64,000 nucleotides of DNA, taken from contig CAMWLG010000008.1 of NCBI GenBank assembly GCA_947175035.1, forward strand, positions 1 to 64,000. Direction: 5' to 3'. The translations under genes were made by a program, and so were the position numbers. Within the stretch, counting starts at the first letter, position 1; every line of letters begins with the position of its first letter. Positions 28,468 through 37,233 of the stretch are shown here, piece after piece. Source of the stretch: an uncultured Lachnospiraceae bacterium. GTDB taxonomy: Bacteria > Bacillota > Clostridia > Lachnospirales > Lachnospiraceae. The notes under the pieces were generated by a model. The model was not told where the DNA came from and searched no databases. It saw nothing but the letters and a program-made list of their open reading frames with translations.

Positions 28468-29322
28468 TCATAGCCAGTTACTCAATTGTGCAAATTGCCC
28501 AAGCGTCAGCGCCTCACCCCGCACAGTCGCGGGCAGCCCCATCTGCTCCAACACCTCCGCCACATGCTGTTTGTCAAGCGAGAGTCCCGCCGCGTTGCCC
28601 AGACCATTCACCAAAGTTTTACGCCGTTGGTTAAAAGAAGCCCTGATCAGCGCAAACATTTTTGCCTCATCCTCCACCTGCACGGGCGGCTCCTCATAAC
28701 GTGTCAGACGGATCACGGCGCTGCCCACATTTGGTCTTGGGATAAAACAGTTGGGCGGCACATTCGCCACAATCTCCGGCTTGGCATAATACTGTACCGC
28801 CAGAGACAATGCACCGTAATCCTTCGTTCCGGGCCCCACCTGCATCCGCTCCGCCACCTCCTTCTGCACCATGATCGTGATGCTGTCCAAAGGCACATGC
28901 TGTTCAAACAACCCCATAATGATGGGAGTGGTTATGTAATAGGGGAGATTTGCTACCACCTTGATAGGTTTCCCCTCATTGTACTCATGCACAATGTGAT
29001 TGATATCCACTTTCAAAATATCCCCGTTGATAATCGTCACATTGTCATAGGCAGACAGCGATTCCTCCAAAATGGGAATCAATGCCTTGTCAATCTCCAC
29101 AGCCACCACCCTGCGCGCTGCTTCCGCCAGATATTGCGTCATAGTACCGATACCCGGACCGATCTCCAGAACACAATCCTCCTTCGTAACTCCCGCGGCA
29201 GTGACAATCTTATCCAACACATTGGTGTCAATCAGGAAGTTTTGCCCGAATTTTTTCTGAAAATTAAAATGATATTTTTGCAGCATTGCTATCGTGTTCT
29301 GCGGAATACCAAGACTTGCCAT
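28468..29322 (-). CDS. rsmA: 16S rRNA (adenine1518/1519-N6) dimethyltransferase
   Basis: FNFQKKFGQNFLIDTNVLDKIV, VLEIGPGIGTMTQYLAE, NLPYYITTPIIM; start reassigned to 29322. Confidence 0.96.
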   Translation of the reverse strand: MASLGIPQNTIAMLQKYHFNFQKKFGQNFLIDTNVLDKIVTAAGVTKEDCVLEIGPGIGTMTQYLAEAARRVVAVEIDKALIPILEESLSAYDNVTIINGDILKVDINHIVHEYNEGKPIKVVANLPYYITTPIIMGLFEQHVPLDSITIMVQKEVAERMQVGPGTKDYGALSLAVQYYAKPEIVANVPPNCFIPRPNVGSAVIRLTRYEEPPVQVEDEAKMFALIRASFNQRRKTLVNGLGNAAGLSLDKQHVAEVLEQMGLPATVRGEALTLGQFAQLSNWL

Positions 29323-29336
29323 GCCCTCACCTCCAT

Positions 29337-30524
29337 CTACCAATAACGAAACTCCTCCAAAAAATGCACACAATTATACAAAACCAACACATCCATACCC
29401 GATTCCGGCTCATAGCTTTCCATAAAAGGAAACAGCCTGCCATTCATATAACGCAAATCCACCACATACACCTTCTCATAATGGGATGCCAACAGAGGAA
29501 TCATGCAATTGGCATAGGAATCCTTGACAACGAACAATGTCCTGCCATTACTGACACCCGTGTCAATTTCTATAAAAGGATGATTATCATCCATGAAAAA
29601 TCCATACTGATTCTTCGTCTTCAAATAATCCTCCTCGTAAAAAGAAGCTTCCTCCTGCTCCATATCATACACAATCCGTATCGACAAATCCTCTGTATGC
29701 GGAAAATATTCTATGGTATCTGGCTTCACCTTGAGATTTAGTTTGGAATGCAATGTCCCATAAAAATCCTCCGACACAGTCTCCATAGTGTCCATGAACA
29801 TATTGTCCATCGAATTTGCTGTATTGGGAGCCTCCCCCATGGCATCCGCCCATGCCAGATAACCATAATAAGCACCCCTTGAAGTCCAGTGGTGATCTGT
29901 GCGATAATAAATCTCTTCGTCCCGCCGCTTAAGAAGATCACTGTACACATCAATCATATGCGCCTCACCCACACACCCTGCAACTCTGTCCAGCAAAGCC
30001 CGCTGATCAAAACCTTCCGCAAACGCCGGCAGCTTATCTGTCAAAACATTGTCCGCTGTGGGCACCAGCATGACCTTCGCATCCCAGCGCTCCACAAATT
30101 CCTTGAGCTGTGCCAGCCTTTGCTCCACCAGCTCCTCGGGATAATCTTCCGGGGAATGCCGCTCTATCAGATATTCATCCTTTCCCAGATAGATGCCGTT
30201 GATCTCCTTTTTTTGCAATGCGATATCCGCTGCGGTCTTGACGCTGATCCATTGATCCCGCCCCACGAACTGATCCGTGACATAGGTCTCATAATCCTCC
30301 ATGAAACTGCCATCCAACACGCTTGTCCAGCGAAGCTCCGGTCTGGAAGCCAGCACCCGGTTCTCTGCCTCGGAAAACAGCCTGTCCCCTTTCCACAGAT
30401 CAGCAACAGTAAGCACCATCAGTATAACACAGATCAGCCCTATATTCAAAGCGGCATTTATCCGCTCAGGAATATATTTGCCGCGATTATGATTGTGTTT
30501 TCCTTGATTGGATTCATTTTGCAT
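29337..30524 (-). CDS. DHHW-family (AlgJ/AlgX-like) O-acetylation accessory protein
   Basis: Signal anchor, FSEAENRVLASRPELRW, YYRTDHHWTSRGAYYGYLAW motif; next to MBOAT gene. Confidence 0.88.
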   Translation of the reverse strand: MQNESNQGKHNHNRGKYIPERINAALNIGLICVILMVLTVADLWKGDRLFSEAENRVLASRPELRWTSVLDGSFMEDYETYVTDQFVGRDQWISVKTAADIALQKKEINGIYLGKDEYLIERHSPEDYPEELVEQRLAQLKEFVERWDAKVMLVPTADNVLTDKLPAFAEGFDQRALLDRVAGCVGEAHMIDVYSDLLKRRDEEIYYRTDHHWTSRGAYYGYLAWADAMGEAPNTANSMDNMFMDTMETVSEDFYGTLHSKLNLKVKPDTIEYFPHTEDLSIRIVYDMEQEEASFYEEDYLKTKNQYGFFMDDNHPFIEIDTGVSNGRTLFVVKDSYANCMIPLLASHYEKVYVVDLRYMNGRLFPFMESYEPESGMDVLVLYNCVHFLEEFRYW

Positions 30525-30539
30525 TGTTTTCTCACCACT

Positions 30540-31949
30540 TTAAAAACGAAAATATAAAAAGGGATTGTAAGAGGCATCCACCACATAGGCGATTGCCAAC
30601 AGCAATAACATCACAGAAACCACTTTTTCAGACAGTTCATAAAACACTTTGACATATCTTTCTTTGCTTTCCCGCATCCGCCTTACAGCTTTTGTCACAA
30701 GCGGCGTAGCGGCAAGCATGCCGATGATAAGCAGCACCAGATTTTCCCTGCCCAGATAAAGTGCCTGCCTATCCCATAACCCATTCCCGCCAAGCATCGC
30801 CCCCAGATATGCTCCCACGGCACCAACGGACTCAAGCTCAAAGATGACCCAGCCCACCAATACCACCACCAGACAATACACATATCCGAACACTCCGGGA
30901 ATCTTTGACAGTACTCTTCCCCAAAAAAGCTTCTCCGCAATCAAAAATACCGCGAACCACAGCCCCCAAAGGACAAAATTCCAACCCGCGCCATGCCAGA
31001 TTCCCGTGAGCATCCACACAATTAAGATGTTGACAATCTGCCTTGGCAGCCCTTTGCGATTGCCCCCCAATGGAATATACACATACTCCCTGAACCAACT
31101 GCTCAGGGAAATATGCCACCTGCGCCAGAATTCCGTGATAGAGCGGGAGATATAGGGATAATTAAAATTCTCGGGAAACTCAAAGCCCATGATCGCTCCC
31201 AGCCCGATGGCCATGTCTGAATACCCTGAAAAGTCAAAATAGATCTGCAGTGCAAAAGCCACAATCCCAAGCCATGCCGTGAGAGCGCTGATCCCGCCAT
31301 AGTCCATCTCTTTGATGGTATTCCACAAGAGACCGATATTGTTCGCCAACAGCACCTTTTTCGCAAGCCCTGTCACAAAGCGTCCCACACCATAACCAAC
31401 GCCCTGAATTTTGAATGGCCTGTCGTGAAGCCGCTCCGCGATCTGACGGTATTTTACAATGGGTCCTGCAATCAATTGCGGGAACATGGTCACAAAAACC
31501 GCAAAATCCAACAGATTTTTTTGGACTTTCGCCTCCCCGCGGTACACGTCTATGGTGTAGGACATGGTCTGGAAGGTGTAAAAGGAGATTCCGATGGGAA
31601 GCCCCAGCTCCAAAAGGGGTATCTCCGCACCCGTCACCACATTGATAGATTGAATCAGAAAATCCGCATACTTAAAAAATCCCAGCAGCAAAAGATTGAT
31701 GATAAGGGAGGAAACCAACAGCCCCTTGGCCGCCAAGGTTCCTCGCTTGGTATCAATCAATCTGCCATGGATATAATCCGACACTGTGGAAAAAAGCATC
31801 AACCCCACATACACCGGCTCTCCCCATGCATAGAAAATCAGGCTTCCCAAGAAGATCACCAAATTTTTTGCTCTCCCCGGCGCCAGAAAATAACACACCA
31901 TAAAGATAGGCAGGAACCGGAACAAAAAAAGAATGCTGCTGAAAACCAT
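30540..31949 (-). CDS. MBOAT family membrane O-acyltransferase (AlgI-like)
   Basis: LPIGISFYTFQTMSYTIDVYRGE, QIYFDFSGYSDMAIGLGAIMGF, FWRRWHISLSSWFREYVYIPLGGNR, GIWHGAGWNFVLWG. Confidence 0.96.
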   Translation of the reverse strand: MVFSSILFLFRFLPIFMVCYFLAPGRAKNLVIFLGSLIFYAWGEPVYVGLMLFSTVSDYIHGRLIDTKRGTLAAKGLLVSSLIINLLLLGFFKYADFLIQSINVVTGAEIPLLELGLPIGISFYTFQTMSYTIDVYRGEAKVQKNLLDFAVFVTMFPQLIAGPIVKYRQIAERLHDRPFKIQGVGYGVGRFVTGLAKKVLLANNIGLLWNTIKEMDYGGISALTAWLGIVAFALQIYFDFSGYSDMAIGLGAIMGFEFPENFNYPYISRSITEFWRRWHISLSSWFREYVYIPLGGNRKGLPRQIVNILIVWMLTGIWHGAGWNFVLWGLWFAVFLIAEKLFWGRVLSKIPGVFGYVYCLVVVLVGWVIFELESVGAVGAYLGAMLGGNGLWDRQALYLGRENLVLLIIGMLAATPLVTKAVRRMRESKERYVKVFYELSEKVVSVMLLLLAIAYVVDASYNPFLYFRF

Positions 31950-31973
31950 GCCATCCTCCTGATAAAATCCTGA

Positions 31974-32639
31974 CTATGCTACCTGTTGCACTAGGATATC
32001 TATCACCCTTTCATTCTGCTCCCGACAATAAGCGATCACCGCCTCGTCCCCCTTCTCCGCGACTTCCGTCACATCGCCGCCTAAGAGAACGAAATACACA
32101 TAGTCGCCTTCACTGTCCACCTTGCTCGCTTGTACCTTGCCCATATTCATAGGGTACTGCATACTGTCTTTCAGCAGATTGATGCGATAATCCTCCAAGA
32201 TTCCTTTTACCTCATCCGCCTGCCCTTCCTTCGCCTTGACGATCAACAAGGTATCCACATGTGCACTCATCATGGGCATCTCTCCCATATAATCCTCATA
32301 CATATCCTCTGTCAGCCCATATTGCGACTTCAAAATCTCCGCGGGCATCTCCATATTGGGCCAGTAATCATCCCCCAACTCTGCCGCCACTGCATCCCGA
32401 AGCGATTGCATCTCCTCGCTCCAACCGCCGGCATCCTCTCCCACGTCCTCCCCGGCTCCCCCGGGACCTATATCTTCCACTGTACTTTCCCCGGCTCCAA
32501 CATTCCCCTGAACACCCATGCTCTCCTGCAGGGAACTTCCCCCGCTCTCGCTCCCTGTATCAGCATCTTTTCTGTTTCCACAAGCCGTCAACCCAAGCGC
32601 AAGTATCCCTACACATAGCATCATTATCCATTTTTTCAT
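31974..32639 (-). CDS. DUF4358-like lipoprotein
   Basis: Lipobox ALGLTACGN; C-terminal AHVDTLLIVKAKEGQADEVKGILEDYR...YVYFVLLGG; in O-acetylation cassette. Confidence 0.82.
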   Translation of the reverse strand: MKKWIMMLCVGILALGLTACGNRKDADTGSESGGSSLQESMGVQGNVGAGESTVEDIGPGGAGEDVGEDAGGWSEEMQSLRDAVAAELGDDYWPNMEMPAEILKSQYGLTEDMYEDYMGEMPMMSAHVDTLLIVKAKEGQADEVKGILEDYRINLLKDSMQYPMNMGKVQASKVDSEGDYVYFVLLGGDVTEVAEKGDEAVIAYCREQNERVIDILVQQVA

Positions 32640-32723
32640 GCGAATAAACCTCCCTTTACTGCGTTTTCCTATATTAAAGATAATATTGCATAATTACTGG
32701 CAAATTATTCATAGCCATTTATC

Positions 32724-32904
32724 TTTGCGGCAAGTCACGCTGACGGATGGGTACTATTCCTATTCAGGCACGCTCCCGCTCTGTGAAAAACGTAACGGAC
32801 GCTAAGCTCGTTCCTCGCTAAGCGCATGCGATTTATCAAATCGCTTACGTTTGTTCAAAGGCCTTCATAGGAACAATACCCATCCATCAGCTGATTGCGG
32901 CAAA
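32724..32904 (-). ncRNA. Structured hairpin element 1 (candidate novel RNA / structured repeat)
   Basis: 23-position basal helix 32741-32763/32867-32889 (20 Watson-Crick plus 3 pairs that are G-U only on the minus strand), extension toward 32724/32904, inner helix 32788-32795/32845-32852, hairpin 32828-32844, 32-nt core 32769-32800 shared with element 2. Confidence 0.72.
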
Positions 32905-32910
32905 AAATAA

Positions 32911-32938
32911 AGTATACCAAATAATATGTTTATTGCAA
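32911..32938 (-). promoter_or_regulatory. Candidate promoter initiating near the base of element 1
   Basis: Minus strand TTGCAA-16 nt-TATACT with extended -10 (TGG TATACT); predicted start about 32904. Confidence 0.4.
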
Positions 32939-32952
32939 GCTGAACTATTGTT

Positions 32953-33132
32953 AGTTAAGTATACGGAAACAGGCTGGCGTAGGTATATGTTCTACAAGCG
33001 ACCCTTGAAACACGTCGGCACTTGCGCACCGTACTCTGGTGCGCTATGTGTCCGTTACGTGTTTCACGGAGCGGGAGCGTGTCGCGGCTAGAACATATAC
33101 CTATGCCAGCCGTCACTTATGCCTACTTAACT
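32953..33132 (+). ncRNA. Structured hairpin element 2 (same family as element 1, opposite orientation)
   Basis: 23-bp basal helix 32972-32994/33089-33111 (one G-U, on the plus strand), perfect 10-bp inner helix 33006-33015/33057-33066, hairpin 33024-33044, 32-nt core 33050-33081, optional outer 9-bp 32953-32961/33124-33132. Confidence 0.72.
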
Positions 33133-33173
33133 GCCATTAAAGACCAACTTGTTACTATTGTGCATTCTTTTAC

Positions 33174-33204
33174 TTGACATTCTGGCAGATTCATGAAATA
33201 TTGT
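33174..33204 (+). promoter_or_regulatory. Candidate ABC-F promoter
   Basis: Consensus TTGACA at 33174-33179; A/T-rich -10 candidates AATATT or TATTGT 17-19 nt downstream. Confidence 0.4.
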
Positions 33205-33248
33205 AACTATTCAGAGCCAAATATAAGCAAAATGGATTGGGGATTGTT

Positions 33249-34805
33249 ATGAGTATCTTAAATGTAGAGCATCTTACACATGGTTTCGGGGATCGGGCGA
33301 TTTTCAACGATGTCTCCTTCCGCCTGCTGCCCGGCGAGCACATCGGGTTGGTCGGCGCCAACGGCGAAGGCAAATCAACCTTTATGAATATTATCACCGG
33401 GAAGCTTAGCCCCGACGAGGGCAAGGTGGAATGGGCAAAGCATGTCCGCGTAGGCTATCTGGATCAGCACACGGTGCTGAGCGCTGGGCAAACCATTCGC
33501 CAGGTGCTTGCTTCCGCCTTTGATTTTCTGTATGAAATGGAAGCACAGATGAATGAGATTTGTGACAAAATGGGGGAAGCCACTCCGGAGGAACTGGAGA
33601 CTTACATGGAAGATCTGGGCACCATTCAGGATCTTTTGACCATGCATGATTTTTATATGATTGACGCCAAGGTAGAAGAGGTTGCCAAAGCCCTCGGACT
33701 GCAGGAGATCGGCTTGGACAGGGATGTGACAGAGCTGTCAGGTGGGCAAAGAACCAAGGTTTTGCTGGGAAAGCTCCTTTTGGAGAAACCAGATATCCTC
33801 CTTTTGGACGAGCCCACAAACTATTTGGACGCGGAACATATTGAATGGCTGAAACGGTATCTGAACGAGTACGAGAACGCCTTTATCCTGATCAGCCACG
33901 ATATCCCTTTTTTGAACAGTGTCATCAACCTGATCTACCATATGGATAATCAGGAATTAAACCGCTATGTCGGGGATTATGACAAATTCCAGGAAGTCTA
34001 TGCCATGAAAAAATCCCAGTTGGAAGCTGCCTACAACAGACAGCAGAAAGAGATTGCAGATCTGAAGGACTTTGTGGCACGGAATAAAGCCCGCGTTTCC
34101 ACCCGCAATATGGCAATGTCCCGACAGAAGAAGCTGGACAAAATGGATGTGATCGAGCTGGCGTCTGAGAAGCCCAAACCGGAATTCTATTTTAAAGAAG
34201 CCCGCACCTCGGGACGAATTATCTTCCAGACCACGGATTTGGTGATCGGTTATGAAGAACCTCTTTCCAAACCTATGAACCTGACCATGGAACGGGGCCA
34301 GAAAATCGCCTTGATCGGCGCGAACGGCATCGGTAAAACCACACTTTTAAAAAGCCTGCTGGGTCTGATTCCGTCCCTTCGCGGCACCGTGGAACAGGGC
34401 GATTATCTGGAGCTGGGGTACTTTGAGCAGGAGACCACGGACGGCGGCGACAACAGTTGTATCGAGGCAATCTGGGAGGAATTCCCCGGATTTTCCCAAT
34501 ACGAGGTACGCTCCGCTCTCGCCAAATGCGGACTGACCACCAAACATATCGAGAGTAAGGTGAAGGTGCTAAGCGGCGGCGAGCAGGCGAAGGTACGCTT
34601 ATGCAAGCTGATCAATCGTCCCAGCAATGTGTTGGTCTTGGACGAGCCCACCAACCATCTGGACGTGGATGCCAAGGAAGAATTACAGCGGGCTCTGAAG
34701 GAGTACAAGGGCAGTATCCTCATGGTCTGCCATGAACCGGAATTCTATGAAGGACTGGCGACAGATGTGTGGGATTTGACCAAATGGACCACAAAATTAG
34801 TATAA
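33249..34805 (+). CDS. ABC-F family ATPase
   Basis: Two ABC domains without TM: GANGEGKST/LSGGQRTKVLLGKLLLEKPDILLLDEPTNYLD and GANGIGKTT/LSGGEQAKVRLCKL...LVLDEPTNHLD; start set to 33249. Confidence 0.94.
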   Translation: MSILNVEHLTHGFGDRAIFNDVSFRLLPGEHIGLVGANGEGKSTFMNIITGKLSPDEGKVEWAKHVRVGYLDQHTVLSAGQTIRQVLASAFDFLYEMEAQMNEICDKMGEATPEELETYMEDLGTIQDLLTMHDFYMIDAKVEEVAKALGLQEIGLDRDVTELSGGQRTKVLLGKLLLEKPDILLLDEPTNYLDAEHIEWLKRYLNEYENAFILISHDIPFLNSVINLIYHMDNQELNRYVGDYDKFQEVYAMKKSQLEAAYNRQQKEIADLKDFVARNKARVSTRNMAMSRQKKLDKMDVIELASEKPKPEFYFKEARTSGRIIFQTTDLVIGYEEPLSKPMNLTMERGQKIALIGANGIGKTTLLKSLLGLIPSLRGTVEQGDYLELGYFEQETTDGGDNSCIEAIWEEFPGFSQYEVRSALAKCGLTTKHIESKVKVLSGGEQAKVRLCKLINRPSNVLVLDEPTNHLDVDAKEELQRALKEYKGSILMVCHEPEFYEGLATDVWDLTKWTTKLV

Positions 34806-34824
34806 GACAGACATGGAGGTGTCT

Positions 34825-35475
34825 ATGATGGGTGCAGTTGTATTTGATATGGATGGTGTCCTCTTCGACACGGAGAGATTGGGTATGGAAAGCTGGCTTG
34901 CGATTGCTGACAGGCATGGCTTTTCCGATATGGAAACCTTTTATCCTTCATGTATCGGTCGCAACAATGCAGATACCAAGGCTCTGACCTTGGAATTCTA
35001 CGGAGCCGACTTTGATTATGACACCTTCTGCAAGGAGGCTTCCGTCTACTTTCATGCCTTTGTTGCGCAAAACGGACTGCCCGTGAAAGAAGGTGTCCAG
35101 GAGCTTCTTACATTTTTGAAGGAGCAAAAATGGCAAATTGCACTGGCATCCTCCTCCAATTACAAATCCGTGATTGCTCATTTGGAACAGGCGGGACTAA
35201 AAGAATATTTCTCCGCGATCGTCACGGGGGATATGGTGGAACACTCGAAACCGGAACCCGATATTTACTTGATTGCGTGTGAAAAAATCGGGGTGTCACC
35301 CGAGGATGCGTTTGCTATTGAAGATTCCCCCAATGGCATCCGTGCAGCGCACCGCGCTGGGATGAAACCCATTATGGTGCCCGACCTAGTGGCGGCGGAC
35401 GAAGAAATGGAACAGCTTTGCCATAGGATTTTCCCAAGCCTGATAGACGTGAAGGCTTATCTTGAAACAAAATAG
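34825..35475 (+). CDS. HAD family phosphatase (beta-phosphoglucomutase-like)
   Basis: AVVFDMDGVLFDTE, IALASSSNYKSV, SKPEPDIYLIACEKIGVSPEDAFAIEDSPNGIRAAHRAGM. Confidence 0.93.
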   Translation: MMGAVVFDMDGVLFDTERLGMESWLAIADRHGFSDMETFYPSCIGRNNADTKALTLEFYGADFDYDTFCKEASVYFHAFVAQNGLPVKEGVQELLTFLKEQKWQIALASSSNYKSVIAHLEQAGLKEYFSAIVTGDMVEHSKPEPDIYLIACEKIGVSPEDAFAIEDSPNGIRAAHRAGMKPIMVPDLVAADEEMEQLCHRIFPSLIDVKAYLETK

Positions 35476-35701
35476 CTTCAAATGTCAGTTGATCTACTCT
35501 TTTGGCTCCAAAATAATTTATCAACATAAAATCGAAATTGCATTCCTCACTGGTATACTCTGATTCAATATACAGATCAAACAAGCTACAGCCAATGTGA
35601 TCATATATCCGTTGATATTGACTTTTGTATTGAATATGTTCGTGCAAAATTTCTTCTAGAAATTGTATTATTGAATCAATAAATAACACATAAGGGCAGC
35701 T

Positions 35702-37156
35702 TTATTGTGATTGCTGATTTTCCGCTGTCTGTTCCCGCCGTCCGCGCAAAATAGCAGCATTCTCTTCCACTACGCGTTTGGTCAGGGGATAAAATTTCTG
35801 CATGATAAAAAATACAATCAGATAGCAGACGCCCGGCACCAGCGTTGCGACGGCATAGACACGGTCAGCCACCTCCGCCGTCTGCGCGGGAGCGTCGGAC
35901 ACATATCCGATGGCAGTGAGGGCAAAGCCGCCCACACCGCCCGCCAAAGCCTGCCCCAATTTTCGAGCAAAGGAATAAATCGCGTACACTGTACCGTCTT
36001 CCCGCTTGCCGGTGACGACCTCCTGATGATCAATAATATCTGTGATAAAAGCCCAGATAATCATATTAAAAATCCCCACACCCAAAGTCGCAAGGAAAAA
36101 CAACACCATAAACAATACAATACTTTTCACATGCAGGAAAAATGTCAAGAGATACACTGCCCCGGCCAGCAGCATTCCCACTGCCCCGGCCTCCTTCTTT
36201 CCGAATTTCCCTACAATCTTAGACACAAAAGGCGCCAGACATAATATGCCTCCCACACTGACAAAGTTCAAAATGGAGATGGCTTTGGCATTGCGGAAAT
36301 AATCCAAAAAAAGATAATTGTTCATGGCCTGCCCGATCAACGTGGCAAGAAGCAGCACCAGCGCCGCTAATACCAGTGCCATCAAAGGTCTGTTGCGAAA
36401 AAGGCTCTTGACCAGCTCCCCCGCGGATCCTTTTTGCTCCTTCTTTTTAGGCTCAAACGAGACTCGCTCCCTACAGAGAAAATAACACAGCAGATAACAA
36501 ATCATTGCACAGATGCCAAAAATAACGGCTATCACTGTGAGTCGCACAGGATAGACAATCTGATTGCCTGCCTCGTCCTCGCCATAGACAAAAAGAGGTA
36601 CCAAAGTACCAATGATAAGGCTTGCCAGACTGGCACCCACACTGCGGAAGGTAGACAGTGAAGCCCGCTCCCCCGCGTCCGCACTGATGACAGATGCCAT
36701 GGAACCATAGGGAATGTTGATCGCCGTGTAACAAAAGCTCCCCCACAACAGATAAGTAATCACCACATAGGTCATTTTCACACCATGGGGCCAGTCCTGT
36801 ACAAAATACAGATACATGATGGTGCTCGCCACCGCCACCGGCACACACATCCGGCGTATCCATGGACGAAAACGCCCATTTTTGGACGGACGCATATTGT
36901 CTACAATACGGCCCATGGTCACATCCGTAAAAGCATCCACCACCCTCGCCGCCAGAAACAGTGTTCCCACCGCCGCGCCGCTGATACCCAATACTTTCGT
37001 ATAAAAGACCATCAGATACGTGCTGGCAAAAATAAAACTGAAATCATTGCCAAAATCTCCAAACATATATCCGATTTTGTCCCAAATGCCAAAGGGGCGC
37101 TCTTCCCCCTGTTTCACGGTATTCTCCTGCATACTTTCCCCATTTCCGTGCGACAA
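35702..37156 (-). CDS. MFS transporter, GPH (glycoside-pentoside-hexuronide:cation symporter) type
   Basis: GYMFGDFGNDFSFIFASTYLMVFYTKVLGIS, DAFTDVTMGRIVDN, ITDIIDHQEVVTGKREDGTVYAIYSFARKLGQALAGGVGGFAL; start could be 37132. Confidence 0.92.
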   Translation of the reverse strand: MSHGNGESMQENTVKQGEERPFGIWDKIGYMFGDFGNDFSFIFASTYLMVFYTKVLGISGAAVGTLFLAARVVDAFTDVTMGRIVDNMRPSKNGRFRPWIRRMCVPVAVASTIMYLYFVQDWPHGVKMTYVVITYLLWGSFCYTAINIPYGSMASVISADAGERASLSTFRSVGASLASLIIGTLVPLFVYGEDEAGNQIVYPVRLTVIAVIFGICAMICYLLCYFLCRERVSFEPKKKEQKGSAGELVKSLFRNRPLMALVLAALVLLLATLIGQAMNNYLFLDYFRNAKAISILNFVSVGGILCLAPFVSKIVGKFGKKEAGAVGMLLAGAVYLLTFFLHVKSIVLFMVLFFLATLGVGIFNMIIWAFITDIIDHQEVVTGKREDGTVYAIYSFARKLGQALAGGVGGFALTAIGYVSDAPAQTAEVADRVYAVATLVPGVCYLIVFFIMQKFYPLTKRVVEENAAILRGRREQTAENQQSQ

Positions 37157-37233
37157 GCACTTAGATTTGTTACGAATCTTTTTTAGGTTGTCCTTAAAAA
37201 TGGGAATTTATGCGAATCATTCTGAATAGTTAA

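Noticed and set aside
28486-29346. Plus-strand 286-aa ORF opposite rsmA
   Set aside because: Antisense of a well conserved rsmA; no family match recognised.
32724-33132. Interpretation of the two hairpins as ordinary terminators or as transposon ends
   Set aside because: No U-tracts follow either stem, both have large conserved internal bulges, arms differ between copies while covarying, and there is no transposase or target-site duplication in the region. A distant MITE family cannot be fully excluded.
35880-35900. GCGCGGGAGCGTCGGAC resembling the element core
   Set aside because: Within the MFS coding region; only a 10-nt match and no hairpin arms.
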